A stretch of 64,000 nucleotides of DNA from Flavobacteriaceae bacterium (GTDB lineage: Bacteria; Bacteroidota; Bacteroidia; Flavobacteriales; Flavobacteriaceae). The notes under the pieces were generated by a model. That model saw only the letters and a program-made list of their open reading frames with translations, made no database searches and was not told where the DNA came from. A program made the translations under genes and the position numbers. This document shows positions 9,972 through 19,437 of this stretch, piece by piece. Within the stretch, counting starts at the first letter, position 1. Every line of letters begins with the position of its first letter. The stretch lies in assembly GCA_002723295.1 (NCBI GenBank), contig PBNP01000002.1, positions 1 through 64,000 on the forward strand. Reading direction: 5' to 3'.

Positions 9972-10515
9972 TGATATCGATTTGGAAATATGGGTTTTGA
10001 TAAGATTTACCTTGAATGATATCTTCCAAATCTTTTGTTAAAGAAACAATAGGAAATTCTACAAAGCGGTTAATTTCCTTACCATTTAAATAAAAAATTA
10101 ATGTTGGGACATTTGTAATATTTAATCCTTTTTCATAATTCTCTGGAGTGTGTTTGTCTTCTGAAACAGCAAACATTTGAAGTTTATCATAATTAAAACC
10201 CGAGTAGTCAATAAGTTTTAACATTCCGGGGACTTCTCTCTCTGAATCTTCACACCAAGTACCTAAAAAGAGCTTAAGAGTCATTTTGTTTAATAGCGAA
10301 GAGTTTTTCTTTACCCAATCCTTAGGAACTTTAAACTTTTCATATTCACTTAAGAACCAAGAGCTATGTTCATATTGTAGTAAGTTTTCACGATTTATTT
10401 TTCCAACAATATAAGGTCTTCCATCTATTGTTTGATGATGTTTAACAGGAAATGGATCTAATTTAGTGTTGCATCCAATCACCAATAAAATTAAAAACAG
10501 GACTGAGTGTTTCAT
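9964..10515 (-). CDS. Thioredoxin-fold lipoprotein
   Basis: Lipobox-like LLVIGC; LKLFLGTWCEDSEREVPGMLKL; NVPTLIFYLNGKEINR. Confidence 0.75.
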   Translation of the reverse strand: MKHSVLFLILLVIGCNTKLDPFPVKHHQTIDGRPYIVGKINRENLLQYEHSSWFLSEYEKFKVPKDWVKKNSSLLNKMTLKLFLGTWCEDSEREVPGMLKLIDYSGFNYDKLQMFAVSEDKHTPENYEKGLNITNVPTLIFYLNGKEINRFVEFPIVSLTKDLEDIIQGKSYQNPYFQIDINE

Positions 10516-10524
10516 GGTAAAAAA

Positions 10525-12036
10525 TTAAAGTAGTGAATTTTCTGTCATTGATTTAGGCTTATTAATATTAAGAATTTTGAGAATTGTTGGGGCTATATTT
10601 CCCAATATACCGTTTCTTATTTTTCTTTTTTTTGGATCAACAAAAATTATAGGCACTGGATTTGTTGTATGAGAAGTATTAGGGCTTCCATCAGGATTTA
10701 CCATCTTTTCACAATTACCATGATCTGCAATAATAATGCTAATATATCCATATTTTAATGCGGTTGAAATTACTTCTTCTACACATTTATCAACTACTTC
10801 ACAAGCTTTTATCGCTGCTTTTAAATTACCGGTATGTCCCACCATATCAGGATTGGCAAAATTCAAACAAATAAAATCAGGACTCTCTATTTTGATTTTG
10901 GGAATAATAGCATTTTTAATATCAAAAGCTGACATTTCTGGTTTTAAGTCGTAAGTTGAAACTTTAGGAGAAGGACATAAAATTCGATTTTCTCCTTTAA
11001 ATGGCAGCTCTCTACCTCCATTAAAAAAGTAAGTTACATGAGGATATTTCTCAGTTTCTGCAATTCTTAATTGAGTTTTTCCGGCTTTTGATATTACTTC
11101 CCCCAAAGTGTCTTTTAAATTTTTTTTATCAAAAATTACTTTTATTTTTTTAAATAATGAATCATAATTAGTTAGTGTTAAAAAACAAAGATCTAAAGGT
11201 TTCATTCCATATTTAGGAAATGGTTTTTGAGTTAAAACTCTAGTTAATTGTTTAGCTCGATCATTTCTAAAATTAAAAAAAAACACAACGTCTTTTTCTT
11301 TTATTTTAGTAATTGGAGAATTATTCTTATAACAGATAATTGGAGGTAGAAATTCGTCGGTTATTCCTTCTTTATATTTAGAATTAATTGTATTGATTAA
11401 GTTTTCTGATTTTTCACCAACTCCATTAACTAAAAGATCGTATGCTTTTTTAGTTCTATCATATCTATTATCTCTATCCATAGCATAATATCTACCAATT
11501 AATGATGCTATTTCAAAACCACTTTTTTTAAGTAAAGGAATAATGGACTTAATAAACTTTATTAATGATTTTGGATCACAATCTCGACCATCAGAGAATA
11601 AATGAATATAGACTTTGGTTAAATTATTTTTCCATGCAATTTCTAATATTTCCATTAAATGCTGAATATGCGAATGAACACCACCATTTGAAAATAAACC
11701 AATGAAATGAATCTTTTTATTTTGTTCTTTAGCATATTTAAAAGTTTTGGTAAGAATTTCTTTTCTTTCTAAAGACTTGTTCTTTATAGATAAATTTATT
11801 TTTGCTAAATCTTGATTTATAATTCGCCCAGCACCTATATTCATATGACCCACTTCACTGTTGCCCATTTGACCTTCTGGAAGGCCAACATTTAATCCAT
11901 CAGTAATTAATTTTGAGTGAGAATAATTTTTACATAGGTTATCAATAAAGGGAGTTTTAGCAATATCTATCGCAGAAATAGTTGGGTCCTTTGTTATTCC
12001 CCATCCGTCAAGAATCATTAATAGTGCTTTTGACAT
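10525..12036 (-). CDS. gpmI: 2,3-bisphosphoglycerate-independent phosphoglycerate mutase
   Basis: LMILDGWGI, GLPEGQMGNSEVGHMNIGAGR, GLFSNGGVHSH, DGRDCDP, ADHGNCE. Confidence 0.96.
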   Translation of the reverse strand: MSKALLMILDGWGITKDPTISAIDIAKTPFIDNLCKNYSHSKLITDGLNVGLPEGQMGNSEVGHMNIGAGRIINQDLAKINLSIKNKSLERKEILTKTFKYAKEQNKKIHFIGLFSNGGVHSHIQHLMEILEIAWKNNLTKVYIHLFSDGRDCDPKSLIKFIKSIIPLLKKSGFEIASLIGRYYAMDRDNRYDRTKKAYDLLVNGVGEKSENLINTINSKYKEGITDEFLPPIICYKNNSPITKIKEKDVVFFFNFRNDRAKQLTRVLTQKPFPKYGMKPLDLCFLTLTNYDSLFKKIKVIFDKKNLKDTLGEVISKAGKTQLRIAETEKYPHVTYFFNGGRELPFKGENRILCPSPKVSTYDLKPEMSAFDIKNAIIPKIKIESPDFICLNFANPDMVGHTGNLKAAIKACEVVDKCVEEVISTALKYGYISIIIADHGNCEKMVNPDGSPNTSHTTNPVPIIFVDPKKRKIRNGILGNIAPTILKILNINKPKSMTENSLL

Positions 12037-12127
12037 TTATTATTCCTTAGCAAACAAATATAAGAATTAGCTAAGGTTTCAATAGTCTATGCTCACGAAA
12101 AAAAATATTGTTACTTTGTAAAAAAAA

Positions 12128-13060
12128 GTGGATATAGGTACTGTATATAGATCTACAGGAAGTTGGTACAAAGTTGTTACTGATAAAAAAATTTTAAATT
12201 GTCGTATTCAAGGAAAGTTTCGACTTAAATTAATTAATTCCACAAATCCTGTTGTGGTTGGCGATAGAGTAGAGGTGAAGGAAGATATATCTTTAGGGAA
12301 AAATTACGGAACAATTACAAAAATTCTTTCTCGTGAGAATTATATTGTTAGACGTTCAGTTAATCTATCAAAGGAAACCCATATAATTGCTGCTAATATT
12401 GACCATTTATTTTTATTAATCACATATAATAATCCTAAAACCTATTCAAAGTTTATAGATAGAATATTAGTTACTGCTGAGGCATATAAAATTAAAGTTA
12501 CATTAGTTTTTAACAAAATTGACACATATGACCAATATGCTAAAATTTATATCAATAATTTGATAAATATATATAATAAAGCAGGATACAGCTGTATAAA
12601 AATATCTGCTTTGAAGAAAATAAATATTGAAAAGATAAATGAGCTTATTAGAGATAATACATGCATGTTTTTTGGAAATTCAGGTGTTGGAAAATCAACA
12701 TTAATTAATGCGTTATCTCCAAAACTCAATCTAAAAACATCTGAAATTTCAATTCAAAATAAGCAAGGGGTACACACGACCACTTTTGCTGAGATGTTTG
12801 ATTTAGAAAATGGGGGAAAGCTAATCGATACTCCTGGAATTAAAGGTTTTGGTATTATTTATATAGAAAGAGAGGAAATAAAAAAATATTTTCCAGAGTT
12901 TAAATTAATTGCCAATGATTGTAAGTTTAAAAATTGCATTCATTTAAATGAACCTGATTGTAATGTAAAAAAAGCTGTAGAATCTAAAAAAATTTCTTCT
13001 TCGAGATATCAAAACTATCTTGAACTTTTGTTAGATAATGAAAAAAATAGAAATGCATGA
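12128..13060 (+). CDS. rsgA: Ribosome small-subunit-dependent GTPase A (GTG start)
   Basis: GTVYRSTGSWYKV, LVFNKID, GNSGVGKSTLINAL, HTTTFAEMF, LIDTPGIKGFG, Cys/His cluster CKFKNCIHLNEPDC. Confidence 0.95.
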   Translation: MDIGTVYRSTGSWYKVVTDKKILNCRIQGKFRLKLINSTNPVVVGDRVEVKEDISLGKNYGTITKILSRENYIVRRSVNLSKETHIIAANIDHLFLLITYNNPKTYSKFIDRILVTAEAYKIKVTLVFNKIDTYDQYAKIYINNLINIYNKAGYSCIKISALKKINIEKINELIRDNTCMFFGNSGVGKSTLINALSPKLNLKTSEISIQNKQGVHTTTFAEMFDLENGGKLIDTPGIKGFGIIYIEREEIKKYFPEFKLIANDCKFKNCIHLNEPDCNVKKAVESKKISSSRYQNYLELLLDNEKNRNA

Positions 13061-13509
13061 GAGTATTAATTCAAAGAGTTATTAGAGCTGAAATCAAAGT
13101 GGAAAAAAAAGTTGTTGGTAAAATTTTGAATGGAATGCTTATTTTAGTTGGAATTGAAGAAACTGATAATATTGAAGACATAAAATGGCTTGTCAATAAA
13201 ACAATTAATTTAAGAATTTTCAATGATATAGATGGTGTCATGAATCTATCTTTAAAAGAAGTTGAGGGGGAAATTTTATTAGTTAGTCAATTTACTTTGA
13301 TGGCTTCTACTAAAAAAGGAAATCGTCCATCATATATTAGAGCTGCTAATAATGAAAATGCAATTCTATTATACGATAAATTTAAAGAAGAATTAGAAAT
13401 TTTGACGGGAAAACATGTTGAATCTGGAATTTTTGGAGCTGACATGAAAGTATCATTAATTAATGATGGTCCAGTAACTATTTTAATAGATTCAAAAAAT
13501 AGAGAATAG
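13057..13509 (+). CDS. dtd: D-aminoacyl-tRNA deacylase
   Basis: MRVLIQRVIRAEIKV, SQFTLMASTKKGNRPSY, GIFGADMKVSLINDGPVTILID. Confidence 0.96.
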   Translation: MRVLIQRVIRAEIKVEKKVVGKILNGMLILVGIEETDNIEDIKWLVNKTINLRIFNDIDGVMNLSLKEVEGEILLVSQFTLMASTKKGNRPSYIRAANNENAILLYDKFKEELEILTGKHVESGIFGADMKVSLINDGPVTILIDSKNRE

Positions 13510-13522
13510 GATAAATTAAAAT

Positions 13523-14548
13523 CTACCAAATATTTACTTCAGGAATTAATTTAATTCCATAAACAAATTTTACCTTAGTAATAATTTCATTAGCTAATTT
13601 AAGAATTTCTTTACCGGATGCATTTCCATAATTTACTAAAACTAGGGCATGATTTTCATCTATACCTGCATCTCCAACTCTGTAACCCTTTAAATTTAAA
13701 TTATCAATTAGCCAAGCAGCAGGAATTTTAACATCATTTTTAGAAGTATAATTGGGAATTTCATGATATCTTGATTTAAGTTTCTTAAAAAAGGATTTGG
13801 AGATAATAGGGTTTTTAAAAAAGCTACCACAATTCCCAACTTTTTCTGGATTTGGTAGTTTTGATAATCTTATTTTGATAACAGCATCGGAAATATTTTT
13901 TGGAGTAGGCATTTCTTTACCAATAATACTTTTGATTTCATCATAATCAGTATTTAATTTGTGAAATCCATTTTTTGTAAGAACTAATATTATAGAGGTA
14001 ATTATATATTCTCCTTTATTTTCATTTTTAAAAATAGAATCTCTATAGTCTAAGTTGCATTCCGAGTAATTAAATTGCTTTTGCTTAAGAGTATTAATCT
14101 CGATTGTAGAACAACTAATAAAAACATCTGCAAGTTCAACACCATATGCTCCTATGTTTTGAATTGGAGCAGCACCAACATAACCAGGAATTAAAGATAA
14201 ATTTTCAAGGCCACCATATCCATTATTTATAGACCAAATAACAAAATCATGCCAATTTTCTCCAGATTGAACTTCTACAACTACCTTTTTAGACGTTTCC
14301 TTTATTATAGAAATTCCTTTATTTGCAATGTGTATCGTCAAACCATTAAAGTCTTTTGTCCATAAAACATTACTTCCTCCACCAACAATTCTTATAGGTA
14401 AGTCATTTGATTTTAAAACGTTAATTAAATCAGAAGTTTTGGATATTTTAATATATCGATTACTTTTAGCATCTACTCCAAAAGTATTAATTCTTTTAAT
14501 AGAAAAATTTTCTTTGAACACCATAATTATTGTAAGATAATCAAACAA
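13523..14548 (-). CDS. murB: UDP-N-acetylmuramate dehydrogenase
   Basis: NTFGVDAKS, IVGGGSNVLWTKDFNGLTI, LIPGYVGAAPIQNIGAYGVE, NCGSFFKNPI, ENHALVLVN. Confidence 0.95.
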   Translation of the reverse strand: MFDYLTIIMVFKENFSIKRINTFGVDAKSNRYIKISKTSDLINVLKSNDLPIRIVGGGSNVLWTKDFNGLTIHIANKGISIIKETSKKVVVEVQSGENWHDFVIWSINNGYGGLENLSLIPGYVGAAPIQNIGAYGVELADVFISCSTIEINTLKQKQFNYSECNLDYRDSIFKNENKGEYIITSIILVLTKNGFHKLNTDYDEIKSIIGKEMPTPKNISDAVIKIRLSKLPNPEKVGNCGSFFKNPIISKSFFKKLKSRYHEIPNYTSKNDVKIPAAWLIDNLNLKGYRVGDAGIDENHALVLVNYGNASGKEILKLANEIITKVKFVYGIKLIPEVNIW

Positions 14549-14676
14549 GTATTTATTTATATATTATTAATAATACTTTTTATAATTATTTTAGATTTGA
14601 TTATACTTATTAAAACATAAGTTAATAAGTTGTTTTAATGAACTCAATTAAGTTTTTTAAATATAAAAAGGCTTTT

Positions 14677-14684
14677 TACTTTTG
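14677..14684 (+). promoter_or_regulatory. Predicted -7 element upstream of valS
   Basis: TACTTTTG in a 163-bp divergent intergenic region, 27 nt before the valS ATG. Confidence 0.45.
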
Positions 14685-14711
14685 TAGAGCAATAGTTGGA
14701 ACATATCAAGT

Positions 14712-17339
14712 ATGAAAACTCTTCCAAATTTTGATTCAAAATCTGCTGAAAAAAGGTGGTATAAATATTGGCTTGATAATGGATATTTTAATTCCAAACC
14801 TGATAATAAAAAACCTTACACAATAGTAATTCCACCTCCAAATGTCACAGGAGTTTTACATATGGGTCATATGCTAAATAATTCTTTACAGGATATACTT
14901 ATCCGACGTGCAAGAATGATGGGATATAATGCATGTTGGATTCCTGGAACTGATCATGCCTCAATTGCAACTGAAGCTAAAGTCGTTGAGAAATTAAAAA
15001 ACAATGGAATAGATAAAAAAGACATCTCTCGTGAGGAGTTTTTAAATCATGCTTGGGATTGGACAGAACAATATGGAGGAATAATTTTAGATCAATTAAA
15101 AAGATTAGGATGTTCTTGCGATTGGAATCGTACAAAATTTACTTTAGATCCCGACATGTACAAATCGGTTATTAAGGTTTTTATAAATTTATATAATAAA
15201 GGACTTATTTACAAAGGGTTTAGAATGGTGAATTGGGATCCAGATGCTCAAACAACTTTGTCAGATGAAGAGGTTATATATAAAGAAACAGAAGGAACCC
15301 TTTATTACATATCATATAAAATTAAAAATGAAGATAATTCAATAATTATTGCTACAACTAGGCCTGAAACAATTCTTGGGGATTCTGCAATTTGTATTAA
15401 TCCAAAAGACAAAAGATTTACAAGATTACACGGCAAGAGTGTTATAGTTCCAATTGTGGGTAGAACAATTCCTGTAATTCTTGATTCATATGTTGATCCT
15501 GAATTTGGAACTGGCTGTTTAAAAGTTACCCCTGCACATGATCCAAATGATAAAAATTTAGGAGAAAAGCATAAGTTAGAATTTATCGATATTTTTAATC
15601 CTGATGGAACCTTAAATTCAGAAGGGCTCCATTATCAAGGTCAAGATAGATTTATAGTAAGAAAAAAAATAGTTGAGGAGCTCAAATCAATGGAAGTGCT
15701 AATAAAAAAAGAGAAGCATATTCATAAAGTAGGAACTTCTGAGAGAACAAAAGCCATAATAGAACCTAGAATTTCTGAACAATGGTTTCTTAAGATGAAG
15801 GATATTTCTATTCCAGCTATCAATGCTGTTCTTAAAACAGAGGAGGTAAGATTAATTCCTAATAAATTTAATAACACATATAGACATTGGATGGAAAATA
15901 TAACAGATTGGAATATCTCTAGACAACTTTGGTGGGGTCATAGAATACCAGCTTATTATTTTGGAAAAAACAATGATTTTGTAATTGCGGAATCTTTAGA
16001 AAAAGCATTGGAATTAGCTATCAGTAAAACTAATAACAAGAAATTAACTATTGGAGATTTAAAACAAGATGAAGATGTTTTAGATACTTGGTTTTCTTCT
16101 TGGTTATGGCCAATAACTGTATTTGATGGGATAATTCATCCTGATAATTCTGAAATGAAATATTATTACCCCACACAGGATTTAGTAACTGGCCCAGATA
16201 TTTTGTTTTTTTGGGTAGCAAGAATGATAATTGCAGGGTATAATTTTCAAGGCAAATTTCCTTTTTCAAATGTTTATTTAACTGGATTAGTTCGTGATAA
16301 GGATGGAAAAAAAATGTCAAAACAACTTGGTAATTCTCCTGATGCAATTAAACTTATAGAAAATTATGGTGCAGATTCAGTTAGGGTTGGATTAATGCTA
16401 AGTTCAGTTGCTGGAAATGATTTATTATTTGATGAGGACTTGTGTAAACAAGGAAAAAATTTTGCAAATAAAATTTGGAATTCATATCGTCTTATTTCTG
16501 GATGCAAAATTAAGAAAACCATTTCTCAACCAAAAGCTTCAAAAGAAGCACTTGAATGGTATTCAAATAAATTCAATCAAGCTTTAATAATTATAAATGA
16601 TTATTTTGATAAATATAGAGTTTCAGATGCACTAATGACAGTTTATAAATTAATTTGGGAAGATTTTTGTTCATGGCTATTAGAGGTTGTTAAACCAGAT
16701 TTTCAATCGCCTATTGATTTAAAAACTTTTAATAAAGTAAATTATTATTTTGAAGAAAACTTGAAATTACTTCATCCGTTTATGCCTTTTATTTCTGAAG
16801 AATTATGGCAAAAAAAAGAAAAAAGAAATTCTTCTCAGGCTTTAATTATTACCCCATGGCCAAAGGCGAAAAATTTTGATATAAAAGTTTTGGAAAGTTT
16901 TGAGATAGTAAAACAAATAGTTGGAGGAGTTAGAAATTTTAGAAAAGAATATAATATTGGCCAAAAATTGCAATTAGATTTATTTTATAACAAAAAGACC
17001 TCTATAGGTTTTTCATCAGTAATAATTAAATTGGCAGGATTGAAAAACTATTCCTATACTAATAGTATTTCAAATTTAACTTCATCTAGTTTTAGGGTAA
17101 TCAAACAAGAATTTTTTATACCTATAGAAAAAAAGTTAAATATTGAAGAAGAAAGAAATAAATTAATTTCAGAATTAAATTATTTAGAAGGATTTTTAAA
17201 TTCTTCTTTGAAGAAATTATCAGATAAAAGATTTATAAATAATGCGCCAAATGAAATAATCCTATTGGAAAAGAGAAAAGTAACTGATGCTAAAGAAAAG
17301 ATTAAAACTCTCAAAAAAAGCATATCAAACTTAAATTAA
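14712..17339 (+). CDS. valS: Valine--tRNA ligase
   Basis: PPPNVTGVLHMGHM (HIGH), WIPGTDHASIATE, DVLDTWFSSWLWP, KMSKQLGNSPD (KMSKS-like). Confidence 0.97.
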   Translation: MKTLPNFDSKSAEKRWYKYWLDNGYFNSKPDNKKPYTIVIPPPNVTGVLHMGHMLNNSLQDILIRRARMMGYNACWIPGTDHASIATEAKVVEKLKNNGIDKKDISREEFLNHAWDWTEQYGGIILDQLKRLGCSCDWNRTKFTLDPDMYKSVIKVFINLYNKGLIYKGFRMVNWDPDAQTTLSDEEVIYKETEGTLYYISYKIKNEDNSIIIATTRPETILGDSAICINPKDKRFTRLHGKSVIVPIVGRTIPVILDSYVDPEFGTGCLKVTPAHDPNDKNLGEKHKLEFIDIFNPDGTLNSEGLHYQGQDRFIVRKKIVEELKSMEVLIKKEKHIHKVGTSERTKAIIEPRISEQWFLKMKDISIPAINAVLKTEEVRLIPNKFNNTYRHWMENITDWNISRQLWWGHRIPAYYFGKNNDFVIAESLEKALELAISKTNNKKLTIGDLKQDEDVLDTWFSSWLWPITVFDGIIHPDNSEMKYYYPTQDLVTGPDILFFWVARMIIAGYNFQGKFPFSNVYLTGLVRDKDGKKMSKQLGNSPDAIKLIENYGADSVRVGLMLSSVAGNDLLFDEDLCKQGKNFANKIWNSYRLISGCKIKKTISQPKASKEALEWYSNKFNQALIIINDYFDKYRVSDALMTVYKLIWEDFCSWLLEVVKPDFQSPIDLKTFNKVNYYFEENLKLLHPFMPFISEELWQKKEKRNSSQALIITPWPKAKNFDIKVLESFEIVKQIVGGVRNFRKEYNIGQKLQLDLFYNKKTSIGFSSVIIKLAGLKNYSYTNSISNLTSSSFRVIKQEFFIPIEKKLNIEEERNKLISELNYLEGFLNSSLKKLSDKRFINNAPNEIILLEKRKVTDAKEKIKTLKKSISNLN

Positions 17340-17384
17340 TAAAGATTGTTTTTAATTGTTGAATATTATATTCTTTTCTAAAAT

Positions 17385-18038
17385 TTATAATTCCCCAGCT
17401 ATAATAGTTTTAGCTCCTACCACAGATTCATTTAATTCAACATTTATTGGAATATTAAGAGGCAGGAATAAATCAACTCTGGATCCAAACTTTATAAATC
17501 CAGCATCCTCTCCTTGTACTACATTTTCTCCCTTTTTTGCATAGTTCACTATTCTTCTAGCTACTGCTCCTGCAATCTGTCTATATAGAATTTCACCAAA
17601 TTTTGGAGTATTAATTACAACAGTAGTTCTTTCATTTTTTTCTGAAGATTTCGGATGCCAAGCTACCAGATATTTTCCGGGATGGTATCTGCTATATTTT
17701 ATAACACCGCTTGATGGATATCTAGTTACATGTACATTAATAGGTGACATAAAAATAGAAACTAAACGCCTATTATCTTTAAAATATTCATTTTCAAAAA
17801 CAGATTTAATCTCAACAATTTTTCCGTCTACTGGAGAGTAAATTTTTCTATTATTTGGAACAATATCGCGTTTAGGATTTCTAAAAAATTGTAAAATAAG
17901 TATTAATAAAAAAAAGCAAAATATCTGAAAACTTTTTTGAATTAATATATTTGAAATAAAATATTCTGCAGAAACTCCTATTCCAACAAGTATAATAAAA
18001 CTTAAGCTAATAATTAAAAACCCTTCTTTATGAAACAT
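17385..18038 (-). CDS. psd: Phosphatidylserine decarboxylase-related protein
   Basis: SPVDGKIVEI, SIFMSPINVHVTRYPSSG, FIKFGSRVDLFLP with RIVNYAKKGENVVQGEDAGFIKFGS. Confidence 0.9.
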   Translation of the reverse strand: MFHKEGFLIISLSFIILVGIGVSAEYFISNILIQKSFQIFCFFLLILILQFFRNPKRDIVPNNRKIYSPVDGKIVEIKSVFENEYFKDNRRLVSIFMSPINVHVTRYPSSGVIKYSRYHPGKYLVAWHPKSSEKNERTTVVINTPKFGEILYRQIAGAVARRIVNYAKKGENVVQGEDAGFIKFGSRVDLFLPLNIPINVELNESVVGAKTIIAGEL

Positions 18039-18824
18039 CTATAATTGACTTAATAGAAAATAAATCCATGGACTTACAAATATAATACTATCCATTCGAT
18101 CGTAAAAACCACCATGACCAGGCAATAGGCTGCCAGAGTCTTTAACCCCAGCAGTGCGTTTAAACTTAGATTGAATTAGATCGCCTAATGTTGCAAGAAT
18201 CGGAATAATAATAGAGAATATAAAAATTAGAGCGAAAGAAAGGTTCGGTTTTATTAAATAGAAAAAGACTGGAGATAGAACTATACAAGAAATTAAACCA
18301 GCCCAAAATCCTTCCCAAGATTTTTTCGGTGAAACTTTTGGAAGCAATTTATTTTTTCCAAAATTTTTTCCAATTATATATGCAGAACTATTATTTAACC
18401 AAGTTAGTATAAAAACAATTAGCATCAATTTTAAATCAAAATTCCCTTTTGCAAATGGGATAGCAATTAAAAAAAAAGAACAAAACACAAAATATACATA
18501 ACTGGATAATGGAATTGAAAATTTTAGATTAGGGGTTTTTATCACCCAATTTATTAGTAAAACTTGATAGATTAAAGTGGGGATTAATATAATAGAAAAT
18601 ATAAATAATGGAATTTTTTTAGCTAATAGTCCAAAAGTCAATATACCTAAGATTAGATATGGAAAAAGGTTAATTTTATTTATTAACCTTTGGAATTCAA
18701 AAAGAGCAAAACATGATAGAGAAAAAATTAATATTGAAAATGCTAAAGGACCAATTATTAAACATGCAATTATTGTTAGTGAATATAATATGCCAGTGAA
18801 TGATCTAATATAAAGCTCTCTCAT
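18039..18824 (-). CDS. cdsA: Phosphatidate cytidylyltransferase
   Basis: SPKKSWEGFWAGL, GDLIQSKFKRTAGVKDSGSLLPGHGGFYDRMDS (CDP-OH signature). Confidence 0.95.
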   Translation of the reverse strand: MRELYIRSFTGILYSLTIIACLIIGPLAFSILIFSLSCFALFEFQRLINKINLFPYLILGILTFGLLAKKIPLFIFSIILIPTLIYQVLLINWVIKTPNLKFSIPLSSYVYFVFCSFFLIAIPFAKGNFDLKLMLIVFILTWLNNSSAYIIGKNFGKNKLLPKVSPKKSWEGFWAGLISCIVLSPVFFYLIKPNLSFALIFIFSIIIPILATLGDLIQSKFKRTAGVKDSGSLLPGHGGFYDRMDSIIFVSPWIYFLLSQL

Positions 18825-18830
18825 TTTTTA

Positions 18831-19424
18831 TTATTCCTGAAGAAGAAGATAGATGTTTTTTGATGCACTTCCTTGATATAACAAGTTTGAGTCATTATCT
18901 AAACTTTTCGGAGTTAAAGTAGTAATATTAGAGGGTTTTTCTTTGTTATATTTTAATTTAAGCTTACTCATTGCTTCGCTTACATCTCTTGCAAATTGAG
19001 CTGTATTAGCTTGGACAATAATATTTTTAGGAAGTTGAACTAAATTCAGACTTTTAATTTGATTACTTGATATCAAGAAACTTCCAGTCGTCGCAATTAA
19101 AAACTCACATTTAATAAATACAACTTTTTTTTGTTTATTAATTGAATTGTTATTAGAAAACTCTAATTTAAATTTGTTTGATATTCCTTTATTTAAGCAT
19201 AAAACATCATGCAAAGTCCATTTATTTTCTTGAAGAATACTTTTAAAAAATTTTATTAAATCAGACTCTGATTCTGAAAATAAAAATCGTCCACCTTTTT
19301 TTGTGAAATTGTTGGCAAACAAAATTTCAACTGATTGTTCCTTTTGAGGCATAAAAGGACTTCTAGATTTTACTTTTTCATCTTTTGATTCCTTTTTGTT
19401 GAAAAGCTTTTTCCAAAAGTTCAC
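18831..19424 (-). CDS. LUD domain-containing protein
   Basis: LIATTGSFLISSNQ...LVQLPKNIIVQANTAQFARDVSEAM, resembling LUD-type proteins; located between ftsH and cdsA. Confidence 0.65.
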   Translation of the reverse strand: MNFWKKLFNKKESKDEKVKSRSPFMPQKEQSVEILFANNFTKKGGRFLFSESESDLIKFFKSILQENKWTLHDVLCLNKGISNKFKLEFSNNNSINKQKKVVFIKCEFLIATTGSFLISSNQIKSLNLVQLPKNIIVQANTAQFARDVSEAMSKLKLKYNKEKPSNITTLTPKSLDNDSNLLYQGSASKNIYLLLQE

Positions 19425-19437
19425 AACCTACATGTAT

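Noticed and set aside
16048-16347. 99-aa minus-strand ORF antisense to valS
   Set aside because: Antisense to a well-supported valS with no family signature.
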